This document shows, in pieces, positions 1-6,824 of a DNA stretch of 25,493 nucleotides. The stretch comes from MFZZ01 sp964610165 (lineage in GTDB: Bacteria > Patescibacteriota > Microgenomatia > UBA1406 > GWC2-37-13): contig CAZSUZ010000021.1 in the NCBI GenBank assembly GCA_964610165.1, positions 1 to 25,493 of the forward strand. The letters run 5' to 3'. The first letter of the stretch is position 1. Every line of letters starts with the position of its first letter. The notes beneath the pieces are model-generated. The model was not told the origin of the DNA and did not search any database. It saw nothing but the letters and a program-made list of their open reading frames with translations. Position numbers and translations under genes: made by a program.

Positions 1-263
1 GCCAGCAATGGAATTATTAATAGAAAAATTATTATTACACCACCAAGTAAATTTCCGACAAATATTTCTGGGTCATTTTTTACAATTGAGGTAATTCCTA
101 CAGATAATTCTGGAATAGATGTTAAAATACCTAAAATAAAAAATGAAGTAGCAAATGAAGATATTTTCAAAGATTTTGAAAATTTATCAACACTCGTAAT
201 AATTAAACCAGCTCCAAACCATAACGAAATAAAAGCAGCAATATATATTACAAAAGCAACCAT
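1..263 (-). CDS. Na+/Ca2+ exchanger-like membrane protein, N-terminal part (cut by window edge)
   Basis: The reverse strand reads open from an ATG at 263 to the window edge, giving the first 87 residues. They are strongly hydrophobic, with one membrane segment near residues 4-24 and a second near 38-58. The stretch TSIPELSVGITS (49-60) followed by VGNLLGG (69-75) matches the alpha-1 repeat of the CaCA (cation/Ca2+ exchanger) superfamily, where a PE pair lies in the ion-binding helix and a GN pair follows. Members exchange Na+ or H+ for Ca2+ across the cytoplasmic membrane. The start is supported by a -10-like TAGACT ending 6 nt upstream. It is divergent from the aminotransferase-like gene at 302. 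The C-terminal half is not visible, so subfamily and ion preference cannot be judged. Confidence 0.7.
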   Translation of the reverse strand, partial: MVAFVIYIAAFISLWFGAGLIITSVDKFSKSLKISSFATSFFILGILTSIPELSVGITSIVKNDPEIFVGNLLGGVIIIFLLIIPLL

Positions 264-301
264 GTTTACAGTCTAACAAAAATATAAATCTAATTCCAAA
301 T
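264..301. promoter_or_regulatory. Divergent leaderless-type promoter region
   Basis: The 38 bp between two divergent ATGs hold a minus-strand TAGACT (complement of 270-275), 6 nt before the exchanger start, and a plus-strand TCTAAT (289-294), 7 nt before the start at 302. No Shine-Dalgarno is seen for either gene. The placement fits transcription starting at or next to the start codon. The plus-strand hexamer is weak. Confidence 0.4.
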
Positions 302-1360
302 ATGATTCCAGTTCAACCAGTCTTTAGTAAAACGTATTTCAAAAAAACTACACAAACTTTACCCAAAGGTATTTCATCACAAATATATCTTTCATGGGAA
401 GATGGGTTGTGGGATTTGTTAAGATCTTTTTCAATTAAAAAAAATGCTGTTATTTTAGTCCCATCTTTTTTTTGTATTGATGTAATACATAATATGCAAG
501 AACATGGATTAAAAGCAATTTATTATGAAGTAGATAATAATCTGCAACCAAATAGAGAAGAACTATTAGCAAAAATTAAACAATATAATGCAACACTTGT
601 TGTTTTATTTCATCCTGTTGGAATAAGTAATAAGCTTGTTACGGAAGATTTTATACAAACACTTGGTAATAAGATTTTTATTATAGAAGATTGTGTACAT
701 AGAGCAACAAATCCATCAGAAATTAAGATTTATTCAGAAAGGCATGTTCTTGTGAATAGTTTTAGGAAAGTAGTTCCATTACAAGGAAGTTTAATTGTTG
801 GAAGGACTAATTTAATTTCACAATTATATGGTTCAAATAACACATTGTTCTATTCATGGTCAGTAATTTTTTTATGGATTTTAATGCAATGTTCTTTTAT
901 AAATCAGACATATATTTTTAACAAATTTGGATTACTAGCAGAATGGTTTATGTTAAAAGGTTATGATCTTATTGGAAACATACAGAATTCTGGTTATTGC
1001 CCACATTTTTTTGGAAAGCTATATTATCAGTTAGATTTTAATAAAATTAAACGTACAAAAGTGGAGCAAGTTACTATTTATAAATCACATTTAAATAAAG
1101 ATAACAATTATTATGTTCCATTTTTTTCAAAAGAAGATGAAAAAGAATTACGAGGATTTCCAATTATCATAAAGAAATCTTTAGAAAAACATATTATTTC
1201 TTATATAAGATCGAAAGGGATATATATTCGGGCAGAATTAAATGATTCTGTATGGTCAAAAAATAGAACAATTTTTTACTTACCTTTAGGTTTACATCTA
1301 GATCAAAACAGAATTAAGCATATTGCATCAGTAATGAATCAGGCTATAATGAACATATAA
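302..1360 (+). CDS. DegT/DnrJ/EryC1-like PLP-dependent aminotransferase family protein
   Basis: A 352-aa protein that looks like a divergent fold-type I PLP enzyme of the DegT/DnrJ/EryC1/StrS group, which aminates keto-sugars for surface glycans. Supporting features in order are an N-terminal substrate region, a VVLFHPVG strand (100-107), IIEDCVHR (128-134) whose Asp130 would contact the PLP ring nitrogen, and NSFRKVVPLQGSLIVG (152-167) whose Lys156 is at the expected Schiff-base position. Classical members have SF...K plus a GG pair; here the glycine region is QGS, so it is an outlier. The protein is somewhat shorter than typical DegT enzymes (about 370-400 aa). It stands alone without sugar-nucleotide genes, so the substrate is unknown. 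Confidence 0.6.
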   Translation: MIPVQPVFSKTYFKKTTQTLPKGISSQIYLSWEDGLWDLLRSFSIKKNAVILVPSFFCIDVIHNMQEHGLKAIYYEVDNNLQPNREELLAKIKQYNATLVVLFHPVGISNKLVTEDFIQTLGNKIFIIEDCVHRATNPSEIKIYSERHVLVNSFRKVVPLQGSLIVGRTNLISQLYGSNNTLFYSWSVIFLWILMQCSFINQTYIFNKFGLLAEWFMLKGYDLIGNIQNSGYCPHFFGKLYYQLDFNKIKRTKVEQVTIYKSHLNKDNNYYVPFFSKEDEKELRGFPIIIKKSLEKHIISYIRSKGIYIRAELNDSVWSKNRTIFYLPLGLHLDQNRIKHIASVMNQAIMNI

Positions 1361-1361
1361 T
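1323..1361 (+). promoter_or_regulatory. Promoter of the 54-aa membrane protein gene, inside the upstream 3' end
   Basis: Two TATAAT hexamers lie at 1345-1350 and 1356-1361. The first has TTGCAT (1323-1328) at a 16-nt spacing. The second ends 6 nt before the ATG at 1368, predicting a leaderless transcript. The first lies inside the last codons of the preceding gene. Confidence 0.5.
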
Positions 1362-1367
1362 ACATAT

Positions 1368-1532
1368 ATGTCTCAAAAATCTGCTGTAATGTTTGGAATG
1401 ATTGTTGGTTCATTAATTGGTGGGTATATCCCTACTTTTTTTGGAGCACCTTTTTTATCGTATACAACTATATTTTTTAATGGGGTGGGTGGCATTCTTG
1501 GAATAATTATTGCTTATAAAATGACAGAATAA
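1368..1532 (+). CDS. Small two-TM membrane protein (54 aa)
   Basis: An ATG eight bases after the preceding stop opens a 54-codon frame ending in TAA at 1530-1532. The peptide has two hydrophobic stretches, residues about 5-24 (AVMFGMIVGSLIGGYIP) and 33-50, both glycine-rich, with the C-terminus ending in a charged KMTE. This two-helix glycine-rich layout resembles small GlsB/YeaQ-like integral membrane proteins, but no diagnostic motif is present and the family is not claimed. A consensus TATAAT exactly 6 nt before the ATG supports expression as a leaderless mRNA. The function is unknown. Confidence 0.6.
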   Translation: MSQKSAVMFGMIVGSLIGGYIPTFFGAPFLSYTTIFFNGVGGILGIIIAYKMTE

Positions 1533-1563
1533 TACTTCCTACAGTATTTTTATATTTGTTTAT

Positions 1564-1569
1564 TAACAT
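1564..1569 (+). promoter_or_regulatory. -10 element of the DUF1232 gene
   Basis: TAACAT ends 6 nt before the ATG at 1576, in the same position as the -10 elements of several other genes here. No clear -35 or Shine-Dalgarno is seen. Confidence 0.35.
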
Positions 1570-1575
1570 AAGAGT

Positions 1576-1866
1576 ATGTTTAAAAATATATTATTACTAA
1601 GTAAACGTTTTAGGCAAGAAATTACTATTTATAAGCGTGTGGTTTTTGATAAACGTACTCCATTCATTGCAAAAGTTTGTTATGGATTAATAATTGGTTA
1701 TGCAATAATGCCATTTGATGCAATACCAGATTTTATTCCTGTATTTGGACAAATTGATGATTTTATTCTGATCCCAATTTTGTTTTTGATAGCAAGAGCT
1801 CTTACTCCAAAAGAAGTGATTCAACAATATAGAAATGAAACGGAATTAAAACAAATTGAGCATTAA
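1576..1866 (+). CDS. DUF1232 (YkvA-like) membrane protein
   Basis: A 96-aa protein with the DUF1232 signature MPFDAIPDFIPVFGQIDD (residues 45-62): a hydrophobic helix, then the D-x-IPD-x-IP core, then a second helix (about 63-74). Members are short membrane proteins of unknown biochemical role. The N-terminal 30 residues are basic (KRFRQEITIYKRVVFDKR), suggesting a cytoplasmic face. Its TAA stop overlaps the stop of the convergent L,D-transpeptidase within a single TTAA (1863-1866). A -10-like TAACAT 6 nt upstream supports the chosen start. Confidence 0.85.
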   Translation: MFKNILLLSKRFRQEITIYKRVVFDKRTPFIAKVCYGLIIGYAIMPFDAIPDFIPVFGQIDDFILIPILFLIARALTPKEVIQQYRNETELKQIEH

Positions 1867-2450
1867 ATATCTTGAATGTAATAACGAATTTCTTCTTTAG
1901 AAGGATGCAATAAATTATATAAATAAGTAATATCTTCATCGGTATGACGAATACATCCAGAACTTCCTTCATTTTCTTGTGATAACTTAGAAGTATCGCC
2001 AGCAATGCCGTGCAGACCGAAATAACCTGGTAATTCCCAGTTACATTGGCCATTACATTCTAAATAAGGAGATGGGCCATATGGTTCATTTTCGTCTATT
2101 GGAATATCAAGAGTAAGAAAATAGGGTGCAGTTTCTAGGTTATCGAATGCTTCTTGTTTATCTACAATAATCCAGTATTCACGTCCAGCAAGAGAAGGTA
2201 AAGGAGTTGGCTTTTGGCCAGGTATGCCAGTTTTAACCAGAAATGTTTTTATAAGTGTACTATTTTGTGCATTACCCGGTTCGCCATAATAAAATTTTTC
2301 TACTTCAGATTTTCTATGCAACATAAACCAATACTGTTTTTTAGATTCTTTAATACCAGCAACGTTACCACTGGATGAATAATTACGTATGGTAATTACT
2401 TGAGTACATACAAGTAGGGCAAAAAGTATAATAGTAATTATTTTTTTCAT
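1863..2450 (-). CDS. L,D-transpeptidase (YkuD domain)
   Basis: A 195-aa exported protein. The N-terminus (MKKIITIILFALLVCTQV) is a signal peptide or membrane anchor. The C-terminal YkuD domain carries the catalytic motif: LHGIAG with His147, then SSGCIRH with the nucleophile Cys166 and Arg168. These enzymes make 3-3 crosslinks in peptidoglycan or attach proteins to it, outside the membrane. Two further cysteines (132, 136) lie in ECNGQC before the motif and could form a disulfide. It is divergent from the C39-like peptidase gene with only 33 bp between start codons, and convergent with DUF1232 with shared stop bases. Length is normal for a minimal family member. Confidence 0.88.
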   Translation of the reverse strand: MKKIITIILFALLVCTQVITIRNYSSSGNVAGIKESKKQYWFMLHRKSEVEKFYYGEPGNAQNSTLIKTFLVKTGIPGQKPTPLPSLAGREYWIIVDKQEAFDNLETAPYFLTLDIPIDENEPYGPSPYLECNGQCNWELPGYFGLHGIAGDTSKLSQENEGSSGCIRHTDEDITYLYNLLHPSKEEIRYYIQDI

Positions 2451-2483
2451 ATAATTTATATCAGTATGGTAGAATAGAAGGCT
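2451..2483. promoter_or_regulatory. Overlapping divergent extended -10 promoters
   Basis: Thirty-three bp separate two divergent ATGs. The plus strand has TGG-TAGAAT (hexamer 2470-2475), an extended -10 ending 8 nt before the ATG at 2484. The minus strand has TGA-TATAAA (complement of 2455-2460), also an extended -10, ending 4 nt before the ATG at 2450. Neither has room for a normal 5' leader, and the two polymerase footprints must overlap. Confidence 0.5.
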
Positions 2484-3268
2484 ATGAGTATGAGATTAAT
2501 AAGAAACATTTTTAGTATTGGAATAGTGGGATTATTAGTTGGAGTATATACCTTTAACAGATCAACTAATTATAATGATACATTTTTAACCGCAAAAATA
2601 ACCCCAACAGTTACAATTACACCTACTCCTACAATTATAATAAATGCTCCTTCTCAAACAAAAATTATTCCACAACAAACACAAATATTTCAATCTTTTA
2701 ATAATTGTGGTCCAGCAAGTTTATCAATGTTGCTTTCATACTACAACATGAATATATCGCAAGATATAATTGGTCAACAACTAAGGCCATATCAAAATTC
2801 TCAAGGAAATAATGACGATAAATCTGTAACACTTCCAGAACTTGCAGCATTTGCTGAAGAACAAAATTTTATCACGTATCATAGACCAAATGGATCACTT
2901 GAAATAGCAAAACTACTTATTGCAAATGATATTCCTTTTATTGTTCGTACATGGTTAAATCCAAATGAAGATATCGGACATTATCGCGTTGTTCGTGGTT
3001 ATGATGACTTAACACAAGAATTTATACAAGATGATTCATATCAAGGTGGAAATATACGCTACTCCTATGAAGAATTTATGTTAATGTGGCAACCATTTAA
3101 TTATGAATATTTAATTATTATTCCGCCAGAAAAGGAAATAGTAGTAAAAGAAATAATAAAAGAAAATGAAAAGTGGGAAACAGCATGGCAGAATGCATTA
3201 GTAAAAGCACAAAAAGAACAATTGGAAGAACCAGAAAATCCATATCCAATTTTTAATCAAAGTGTTGC
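2484..3268 (+). CDS. C39-like cysteine peptidase, membrane-anchored (3' end lost in a gap)
   Basis: The 261 visible residues begin with an N-terminal hydrophobic anchor (about 5-23), then a Thr/Pro-rich linker (38-62), then a papain-like domain of the C39_2 peptidase group. NNCGPASLSML places the catalytic Cys at 75, GHYRVVRGYDD the His at 166, and QDDSYQGG a third acidic residue at 183-184. The domain would lie outside the membrane and cleave peptides or peptidoglycan stems. The charged tail from about residue 215 (KEIVVKEIIKENEKW) looks like helical repeats, as in relatives with C-terminal TPR-like segments. The gene runs into a gap at 3269 and its true stop is not visible. It should not be joined to the TspO sequence on the other side. 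Confidence 0.75.
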
Positions 3269-3368
3269 NNNNNNNNNNNNNNNNNNNNNNNNNNNNNNNN
3301 NNNNNNNNNNNNNNNNNNNNNNNNNNNNNNNNNNNNNNNNNNNNNNNNNNNNNNNNNNNNNNNNNNNN
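3269..3368. other. Assembly gap (100 N)
   Basis: Exactly 100 N, a standard scaffold placeholder rather than a measured length. It hides the 3' end of the C39-like peptidase gene and the 5' end of the TspO gene. Confidence 0.99.
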
Positions 3369-3665
3369 TTAATGGGGATTTCTTTATATATTACTTGGCA
3401 ATCTAAGAAGTCTACAAAAAGAACGCAATCACTTATTCTATTTGGTGTTCAAATAGTGCTCAATGCTGTTTGGTCAATACTTTTTTTTGGGTTACAATCC
3501 CCACTGTTAGCTTTTATTGAAATAATAATGTTGCTCTTTGCAATTTTATTGACAGCAAAATATATGTATAGTATTTCAAAAGTAGCAGGATATTTATTTA
3601 TACCTTATATTTGTTGGGTAACATTTGCATCAATTTTAAATTTTGCAATATATCTTCTTAATTAA
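3369..3665 (+). CDS. tspO: TspO/MBR family protein, C-terminal part
   Basis: After the gap the frame codes 98 residues up to TAA at 3663-3665. They begin in LMGISLYITW, the conserved end of TspO helix 2/3, and continue with LNAVWSILFFGLQSP and FIPYICWVTFASILNFAIYLLN, the TspO/MBR signature (W-x-x-x-FF, PYxxWVxFAxxLN). TspO proteins are five-helix membrane proteins that bind porphyrins and related hydrophobic ligands. About the first 55-60 residues are missing in the gap. The last 8 bp overlap the convergent YihY gene. An uninterrupted frame from 2484 to 3665 exists only because N triplets are read through. Confidence 0.85.
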   Translation, partial: LMGISLYITWQSKKSTKRTQSLILFGVQIVLNAVWSILFFGLQSPLLAFIEIIMLLFAILLTAKYMYSISKVAGYLFIPYICWVTFASILNFAIYLLN

Positions 3666-4503
3666 TTGTTATGCGACCACTTTGTTTTGCAAAAATGTAA
3701 GTTAAACAAGCTCCAAATAGAAATATTATTGAAGTGTAGTAAACCCAAATAAGGAATATAAGTATTGTTCCAGTTGCTCCATATAACGTTCCAAAATTAG
3801 TATGACCTAATACGTAGGCAATTATATTTTTACCAATAGTAAAAAGCATTCCTGTTATAAATCCACCCATTAGAATGTCTTGCCAATCTAAATTTGAGTC
3901 CGGAAGATATTTGAATAATAAGGAAAATAAGAGTGAAACAGAAAGTAACGAAATGCTTAGATTAATGAAATAAAGTCCCACGGCATCGAATCCAATGTAT
4001 AAGGAAATATATTTTCCAACAACATTTAGTAATGTATTTAAAATAAATGACAATAATACTAGTGCACCTAAAATAATTAGGAATGCAAAAGAGATAATTC
4101 TATTTTGCAGCTTTTTGGAAACTGATATCTTATCCGGATGTTTAACTTCAAAAATAACATTCAGAGCTTTTTGAAGCTCTCTAACAATGGTGGTTGAACT
4201 TAGAAGTAAAATTGTAATTCCAATAATACCTGAAATTGAAGTAGGTGCTTCAAAATTAACTATATTTTGAATAATATTCCCAAGAACAAAAGCCATATCT
4301 GTTGGGAAAATAATATAAAGTTCACTCAATATTGTATTTTGAGTTTGAATATCTGAAAGGAATAATTCTAAGAAAAAAAATAAAATAAGAAAGATTGGTC
4401 CAAGTGCAAATAGTGAATAGTATGAAAGTGCTGCTGCAATTTGAGAACCATTACTTTTATTAAAATGTTTAATACTTTTTTCTATATTATTTGTGAACCT
4501 CAT
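3658..4503 (-). CDS. yihY: YihY/BrkB family inner-membrane protein
   Basis: A 281-aa polytopic protein with about six membrane segments. Family marks are the N-terminal SNGSQIAAALSYYSLFALGPI, the central TTIVRELQKALNVIFEV and the C-terminal YGATGTILIFLIWVYYTSIIFLFGA. YihY/BrkB proteins (formerly misnamed RNase BN) are widespread membrane proteins without a settled function. I chose the ATG at 4503 (MRFTNNIEKS) over the in-frame ATG at 4554, because TATACT ends exactly 6 nt upstream of 4503 and the family homology begins just downstream. The upstream start would put the promoter inside the coding region. The length is normal for the family. Confidence 0.88.
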   Translation of the reverse strand: MRFTNNIEKSIKHFNKSNGSQIAAALSYYSLFALGPIFLILFFFLELFLSDIQTQNTILSELYIIFPTDMAFVLGNIIQNIVNFEAPTSISGIIGITILLLSSTTIVRELQKALNVIFEVKHPDKISVSKKLQNRIISFAFLIILGALVLLSFILNTLLNVVGKYISLYIGFDAVGLYFINLSISLLSVSLLFSLLFKYLPDSNLDWQDILMGGFITGMLFTIGKNIIAYVLGHTNFGTLYGATGTILIFLIWVYYTSIIFLFGACLTYIFAKQSGRITIN

Positions 4504-4509
4504 AGTATG

Positions 4510-4515
4510 AGTATA
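4510..4515 (-). promoter_or_regulatory. -10 element of the yihY gene
   Basis: The reverse strand reads TATACT, ending 6 nt before the ATG at 4503. This decides the start and predicts a leaderless mRNA. The -35 region has no good match. Confidence 0.45.
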
Positions 4516-4624
4516 ATAAATTTCTCTTACGCATACTTTATAAAATTTAAACATATTTTTGTTATTTTAGGTTTAACATGGGTTTATATCATAAAAATAA
4601 CAAAGAGTTATAAGTTAATACTTG

Positions 4625-4634
4625 AAGGAGGTGA
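4625..4634 (+). promoter_or_regulatory. Consensus Shine-Dalgarno site
   Basis: AAGGAGGTGA is a full match to the canonical anti-Shine-Dalgarno and ends 6 nt before the ATG at 4641. It is the only textbook ribosome binding site I see in the window. Confidence 0.8.
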
Positions 4635-4640
4635 AATACC

Positions 4641-4784
4641 ATGACAGATGCTCATATTGATAAATGGAAAGCTAAACTTAAACAGCTTGAAGGTCAATTA
4701 CAAGAAGCATCGGCAGAAGCAAGAATTACAATACAAAATCAGATTGACGAAATAAAAAGAAAGATACAAACTGAGGAATATTAA
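4641..4784 (+). CDS. Small coiled-coil protein (47 aa)
   Basis: A 47-codon frame with a perfect Shine-Dalgarno. Almost the whole peptide (WKAKLKQLEGQLQEASAEAR, then the segment to IKRKIQTEEY) is a charged amphipathic helix with heptad-spaced Leu/Ile, so a single coiled coil is likely, soluble and without a signal peptide. The family is not recognised. Its TAA shares a TTAA with the stop of the convergent dehydrogenase gene (4781-4784). The strong ribosome binding site implies high translation compared with neighbours that lack one, so a structural or stress-related small protein is possible; that is speculation. Confidence 0.75.
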   Translation: MTDAHIDKWKAKLKQLEGQLQEASAEARITIQNQIDEIKRKIQTEEY

Positions 4785-5773
4785 GAGATCGAATTACTTG
4801 GCTGGCCAGCTAAAAAACTTTGTATATTTTTAATACTTATTTCGTCAATTCTTTGTAAAGCTTCAAGACTATTAAAAGCATTATGAGGCGTTATAAGTAC
4901 ATTTGGATGATTAATAAGTAAATGATCTAAGACAAGAGTTTTTAAATCCACATCTTTTTGATAATGTTTACTTAAAACTGCAGCTTCATCTGTAAGGCTT
5001 TGTTCTTCTTCAAGCACATCAAGTGCCACCCCACCTAAAATATTATTTTTTAATCCATTCATTAAGGCTTCAGATTGGATAAGTCCACCTCTTGCAGTAT
5101 TTATAAGATATACACCCTTTTTCATTTTGGAAATAGAATCTGTATTAATAATATGTTTCGTTTCTGGTGTAAGAGGTAAATGTAATGAAATGATATCTGA
5201 TTGAGCTAAAAGTGTATCTAAATCAACATATGTAAACCCAATATCAGAAGCTAATTTATCATCATGAGATCTATTAAATACCACTATATTCATTTGAAAT
5301 CCTTTAGCTATGCGAGCAACATTGATACCAATTTTACCGAGTCCAATAATGCCAATTGTTTTTCCAAATAAATCTACACCACGAATTTCATCATGATTAA
5401 AGTTAAGTTGTTTTGCCTGGTTTACTGATTGATATATTTTTCTTGTTAGATTAATAATTAAGGCAAATGTATATTCTGCTACTGTGCTACTGCCATATTC
5501 AGGTACATTTGCCACAATAATTCCTTTTTCACGACAATATGCTATATCTATGTGATCATAACCTGTTGAGCGAGTAGCAATACACTTTAAATTAGGTAAT
5601 TTTTCTAAAACAGGCTTAGATAAATCCGAGTATACAAAACACGAAATGAGTTCCGTATCTTGATACTGATCTACATTTTCAGCGTCAATGCGGTGATCTG
5701 TAAATACTGCTTCTGGAAAAGCATTTTTTAATTGTTGTTCCCATCCTTGAACTTCAAAAAAGGAAATTTTCAT
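4781..5773 (-). CDS. D-isomer-specific 2-hydroxyacid dehydrogenase (D-lactate dehydrogenase-like)
   Basis: A 330-aa NAD-dependent dehydrogenase that interconverts a 2-oxoacid and a D-2-hydroxyacid, most likely pyruvate and D-lactate. It shows the Rossmann motif GIIGLGKIG, the catalytic Arg in INTARGG, the Glu in LDVLEEE and the His in ITPHNAF; the insert between Glu and His is typical of LdhA-type enzymes. I chose the ATG at 5773 (MKISFFEVQGWEQ). The upstream extension to 6016 runs antisense through the next gene and has no family similarity. TATCAT ends 6 nt before this ATG. The product would regenerate NAD+ during fermentation, fitting a reduced fermentative metabolism. It is convergent with the coiled-coil gene and divergent from the CAP-domain gene. 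Confidence 0.88.
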   Translation of the reverse strand: MKISFFEVQGWEQQLKNAFPEAVFTDHRIDAENVDQYQDTELISCFVYSDLSKPVLEKLPNLKCIATRSTGYDHIDIAYCREKGIIVANVPEYGSSTVAEYTFALIINLTRKIYQSVNQAKQLNFNHDEIRGVDLFGKTIGIIGLGKIGINVARIAKGFQMNIVVFNRSHDDKLASDIGFTYVDLDTLLAQSDIISLHLPLTPETKHIINTDSISKMKKGVYLINTARGGLIQSEALMNGLKNNILGGVALDVLEEEQSLTDEAAVLSKHYQKDVDLKTLVLDHLLINHPNVLITPHNAFNSLEALQRIDEISIKNIQSFLAGQPSNSIS

Positions 5774-5801
5774 ACCAATATGATACAATATACGCTTACA
5801 T
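5774..5801. promoter_or_regulatory. Overlapping divergent promoters
   Basis: Only 28 bp separate the two starts. The minus strand has TATCAT (complement of 5780-5785), 6 nt before the dehydrogenase ATG at 5773. The plus strand has TGA-TACAAT, an extended -10 with the hexamer at 5784-5789, 12 nt before the ATG at 5802. The hexamers share two bases, so polymerase cannot occupy both at once. Confidence 0.45.
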
Positions 5802-6395
5802 ATGTCACTTGCGACTATGCGAAGATACAGTTTTTGTATTCTTCTGTTGCTATACATAATTAGTGGAACAAGAACTGTTTCGGCTGAAATGAAAGGTATT
5901 CCAAGGAGTGAAGAAGATAAGATATGCGCTGTCGTAGGAGCAGATAAAAAAACTAAGGATATAACTTCGAAAGAAGTAATATCTGTTTCTAAAACTACAG
6001 TCACAATCTCCCCCACGGTCCCTTCTACGGCTGAAAAACCACCTTCTCTTAACTCAGATACATTACTTGATATGATTAATGCACATCGTGCTTCTTTAGG
6101 TCTTCCTGCTTATCAGAAAGAAGAAAAATTATGTTCATTAGCGAAAGAAAGAGGGCCAGAATTATACGATGAGATTTTTACTTCTGGAAATATTCATGGA
6201 GGTTTGTATAACAGAAATTTACCATATTGGATTACAGAAAATATGAAATATGGACCAGATGAAAATGATGTTTTTACTTGGTGGATGAACTCTGCAATAC
6301 ATAAGAAAGCCATAGAAGGCAACTTTTTATATAGTTGTGGTGAATGTTACGGCAATAGTTGCGCTCAACTATTTACAAGCTACGTAGCAAAATAA
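5802..6395 (+). CDS. Secreted CAP/SCP-domain protein
   Basis: A 197-aa protein with a signal peptide (basic MRRYSF, then LLLLYIIS, likely cleaved after VSA near residue 28), a Ser/Thr/Pro linker, and a C-terminal CAP (SCP/PR1-like) domain starting near residue 85. Domain marks are LLDMINAHRASLGLPAY, the IHGG segment, TENM and FTWWMNSAIHKKAI. Cysteines near the end (YSCGECYGNSCAQ) suggest disulfides. Bacterial CAP proteins are extracytoplasmic and their activities are mostly unknown. The start may be 5802 or the ATG at 5817; the basic residues before the hydrophobic core fit both. The stop lies 4 nt from the stop of the convergent membrane protein. Confidence 0.75.
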   Translation: MSLATMRRYSFCILLLLYIISGTRTVSAEMKGIPRSEEDKICAVVGADKKTKDITSKEVISVSKTTVTISPTVPSTAEKPPSLNSDTLLDMINAHRASLGLPAYQKEEKLCSLAKERGPELYDEIFTSGNIHGGLYNRNLPYWITENMKYGPDENDVFTWWMNSAIHKKAIEGNFLYSCGECYGNSCAQLFTSYVAK

Positions 6396-6399
6396 ATCT

Positions 6400-6723
6400 T
6401 CATGACGCTTTGATTCCTTGAATAATATAAGCAATAATTCCTACAATGATTGCAAGAACGACAATATTTGAAAATCCTGCAATGACAATAATACTAAAAA
6501 ATGATAGTAGCCATAGCACAAGCAACGCCATTGCAATTCCTCTAAATGGCCATGGCAAAAGCTCTATAACCCATAAAATAACAAGGAAAATAAGCAAATC
6601 ATATAATGATATATTTTGTCCAAACAAATTAAATAATGAAATATCGCGCAACGGAAGATTTGGAATATCTATATATCCTAATACAAAAAGTAATATTAAG
6701 AATACAAGTACAATTTCTATCAT
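6400..6723 (-). CDS. Hypothetical membrane protein (107 aa, about four TM helices)
   Basis: Almost entirely hydrophobic: helices near residues 2-17, 40-56, 62-83 and 83-102, with a short polar segment (PNLPLRDISLFNLFGQN) between the first two. No enzymatic motif or recognised family. A strong TATAAT 6 nt before the ATG supports this start and strand. The opposite-strand reading of the same bases gives no plausible protein. Confidence 0.65.
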   Translation of the reverse strand: MIEIVLVFLILLFVLGYIDIPNLPLRDISLFNLFGQNISLYDLLIFLVILWVIELLPWPFRGIAMALLVLWLLSFFSIIVIAGFSNIVVLAIIVGIIAYIIQGIKAS

Positions 6724-6729
6724 ATAACT

Positions 6730-6756
6730 ATTATAAATCTAAAATATAAAATGCAA
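6730..6756 (-). promoter_or_regulatory. Promoter of the 107-aa membrane protein gene
   Basis: The reverse strand has TTGCAT (6756-6751) and TATAAT (6735-6730) separated by 15 nt (16 if TTTGCA is taken as the -35). TATAAT ends exactly 6 nt before the ATG at 6723, predicting a leaderless transcript. Confidence 0.55.
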
Positions 6757-6789
6757 ATTTTTCTTACGGGTTTTTAACACAATCTCCCC

Positions 6790-6817
6790 TTGACATGTTC
6801 CTTCATTTTGATAATCT
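6790..6817 (+). promoter_or_regulatory. Promoter of the holin-like gene; decides the start
   Basis: A perfect TTGACA (6790-6795), a 16-nt spacer and TAATCT (6812-6817), followed 7 nt later by the ATG at 6825. The in-frame ATG at 6795 overlaps the -35 box and cannot lie on this transcript, so 6825 is the likely start. Confidence 0.6.
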
Positions 6818-6824
6818 TAAAAGT

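Noticed and set aside
4504..4554. Longer start of yihY at 4554
   Set aside because: The extension passes through the -10 TATACT and adds residues outside the family homology; 4503 is better supported.
5774..6016. Upstream extension of the dehydrogenase to 6016
   Set aside because: It lies antisense to the CAP-domain gene and crosses the divergent promoter; dehydrogenase similarity begins at the ATG at 5773.
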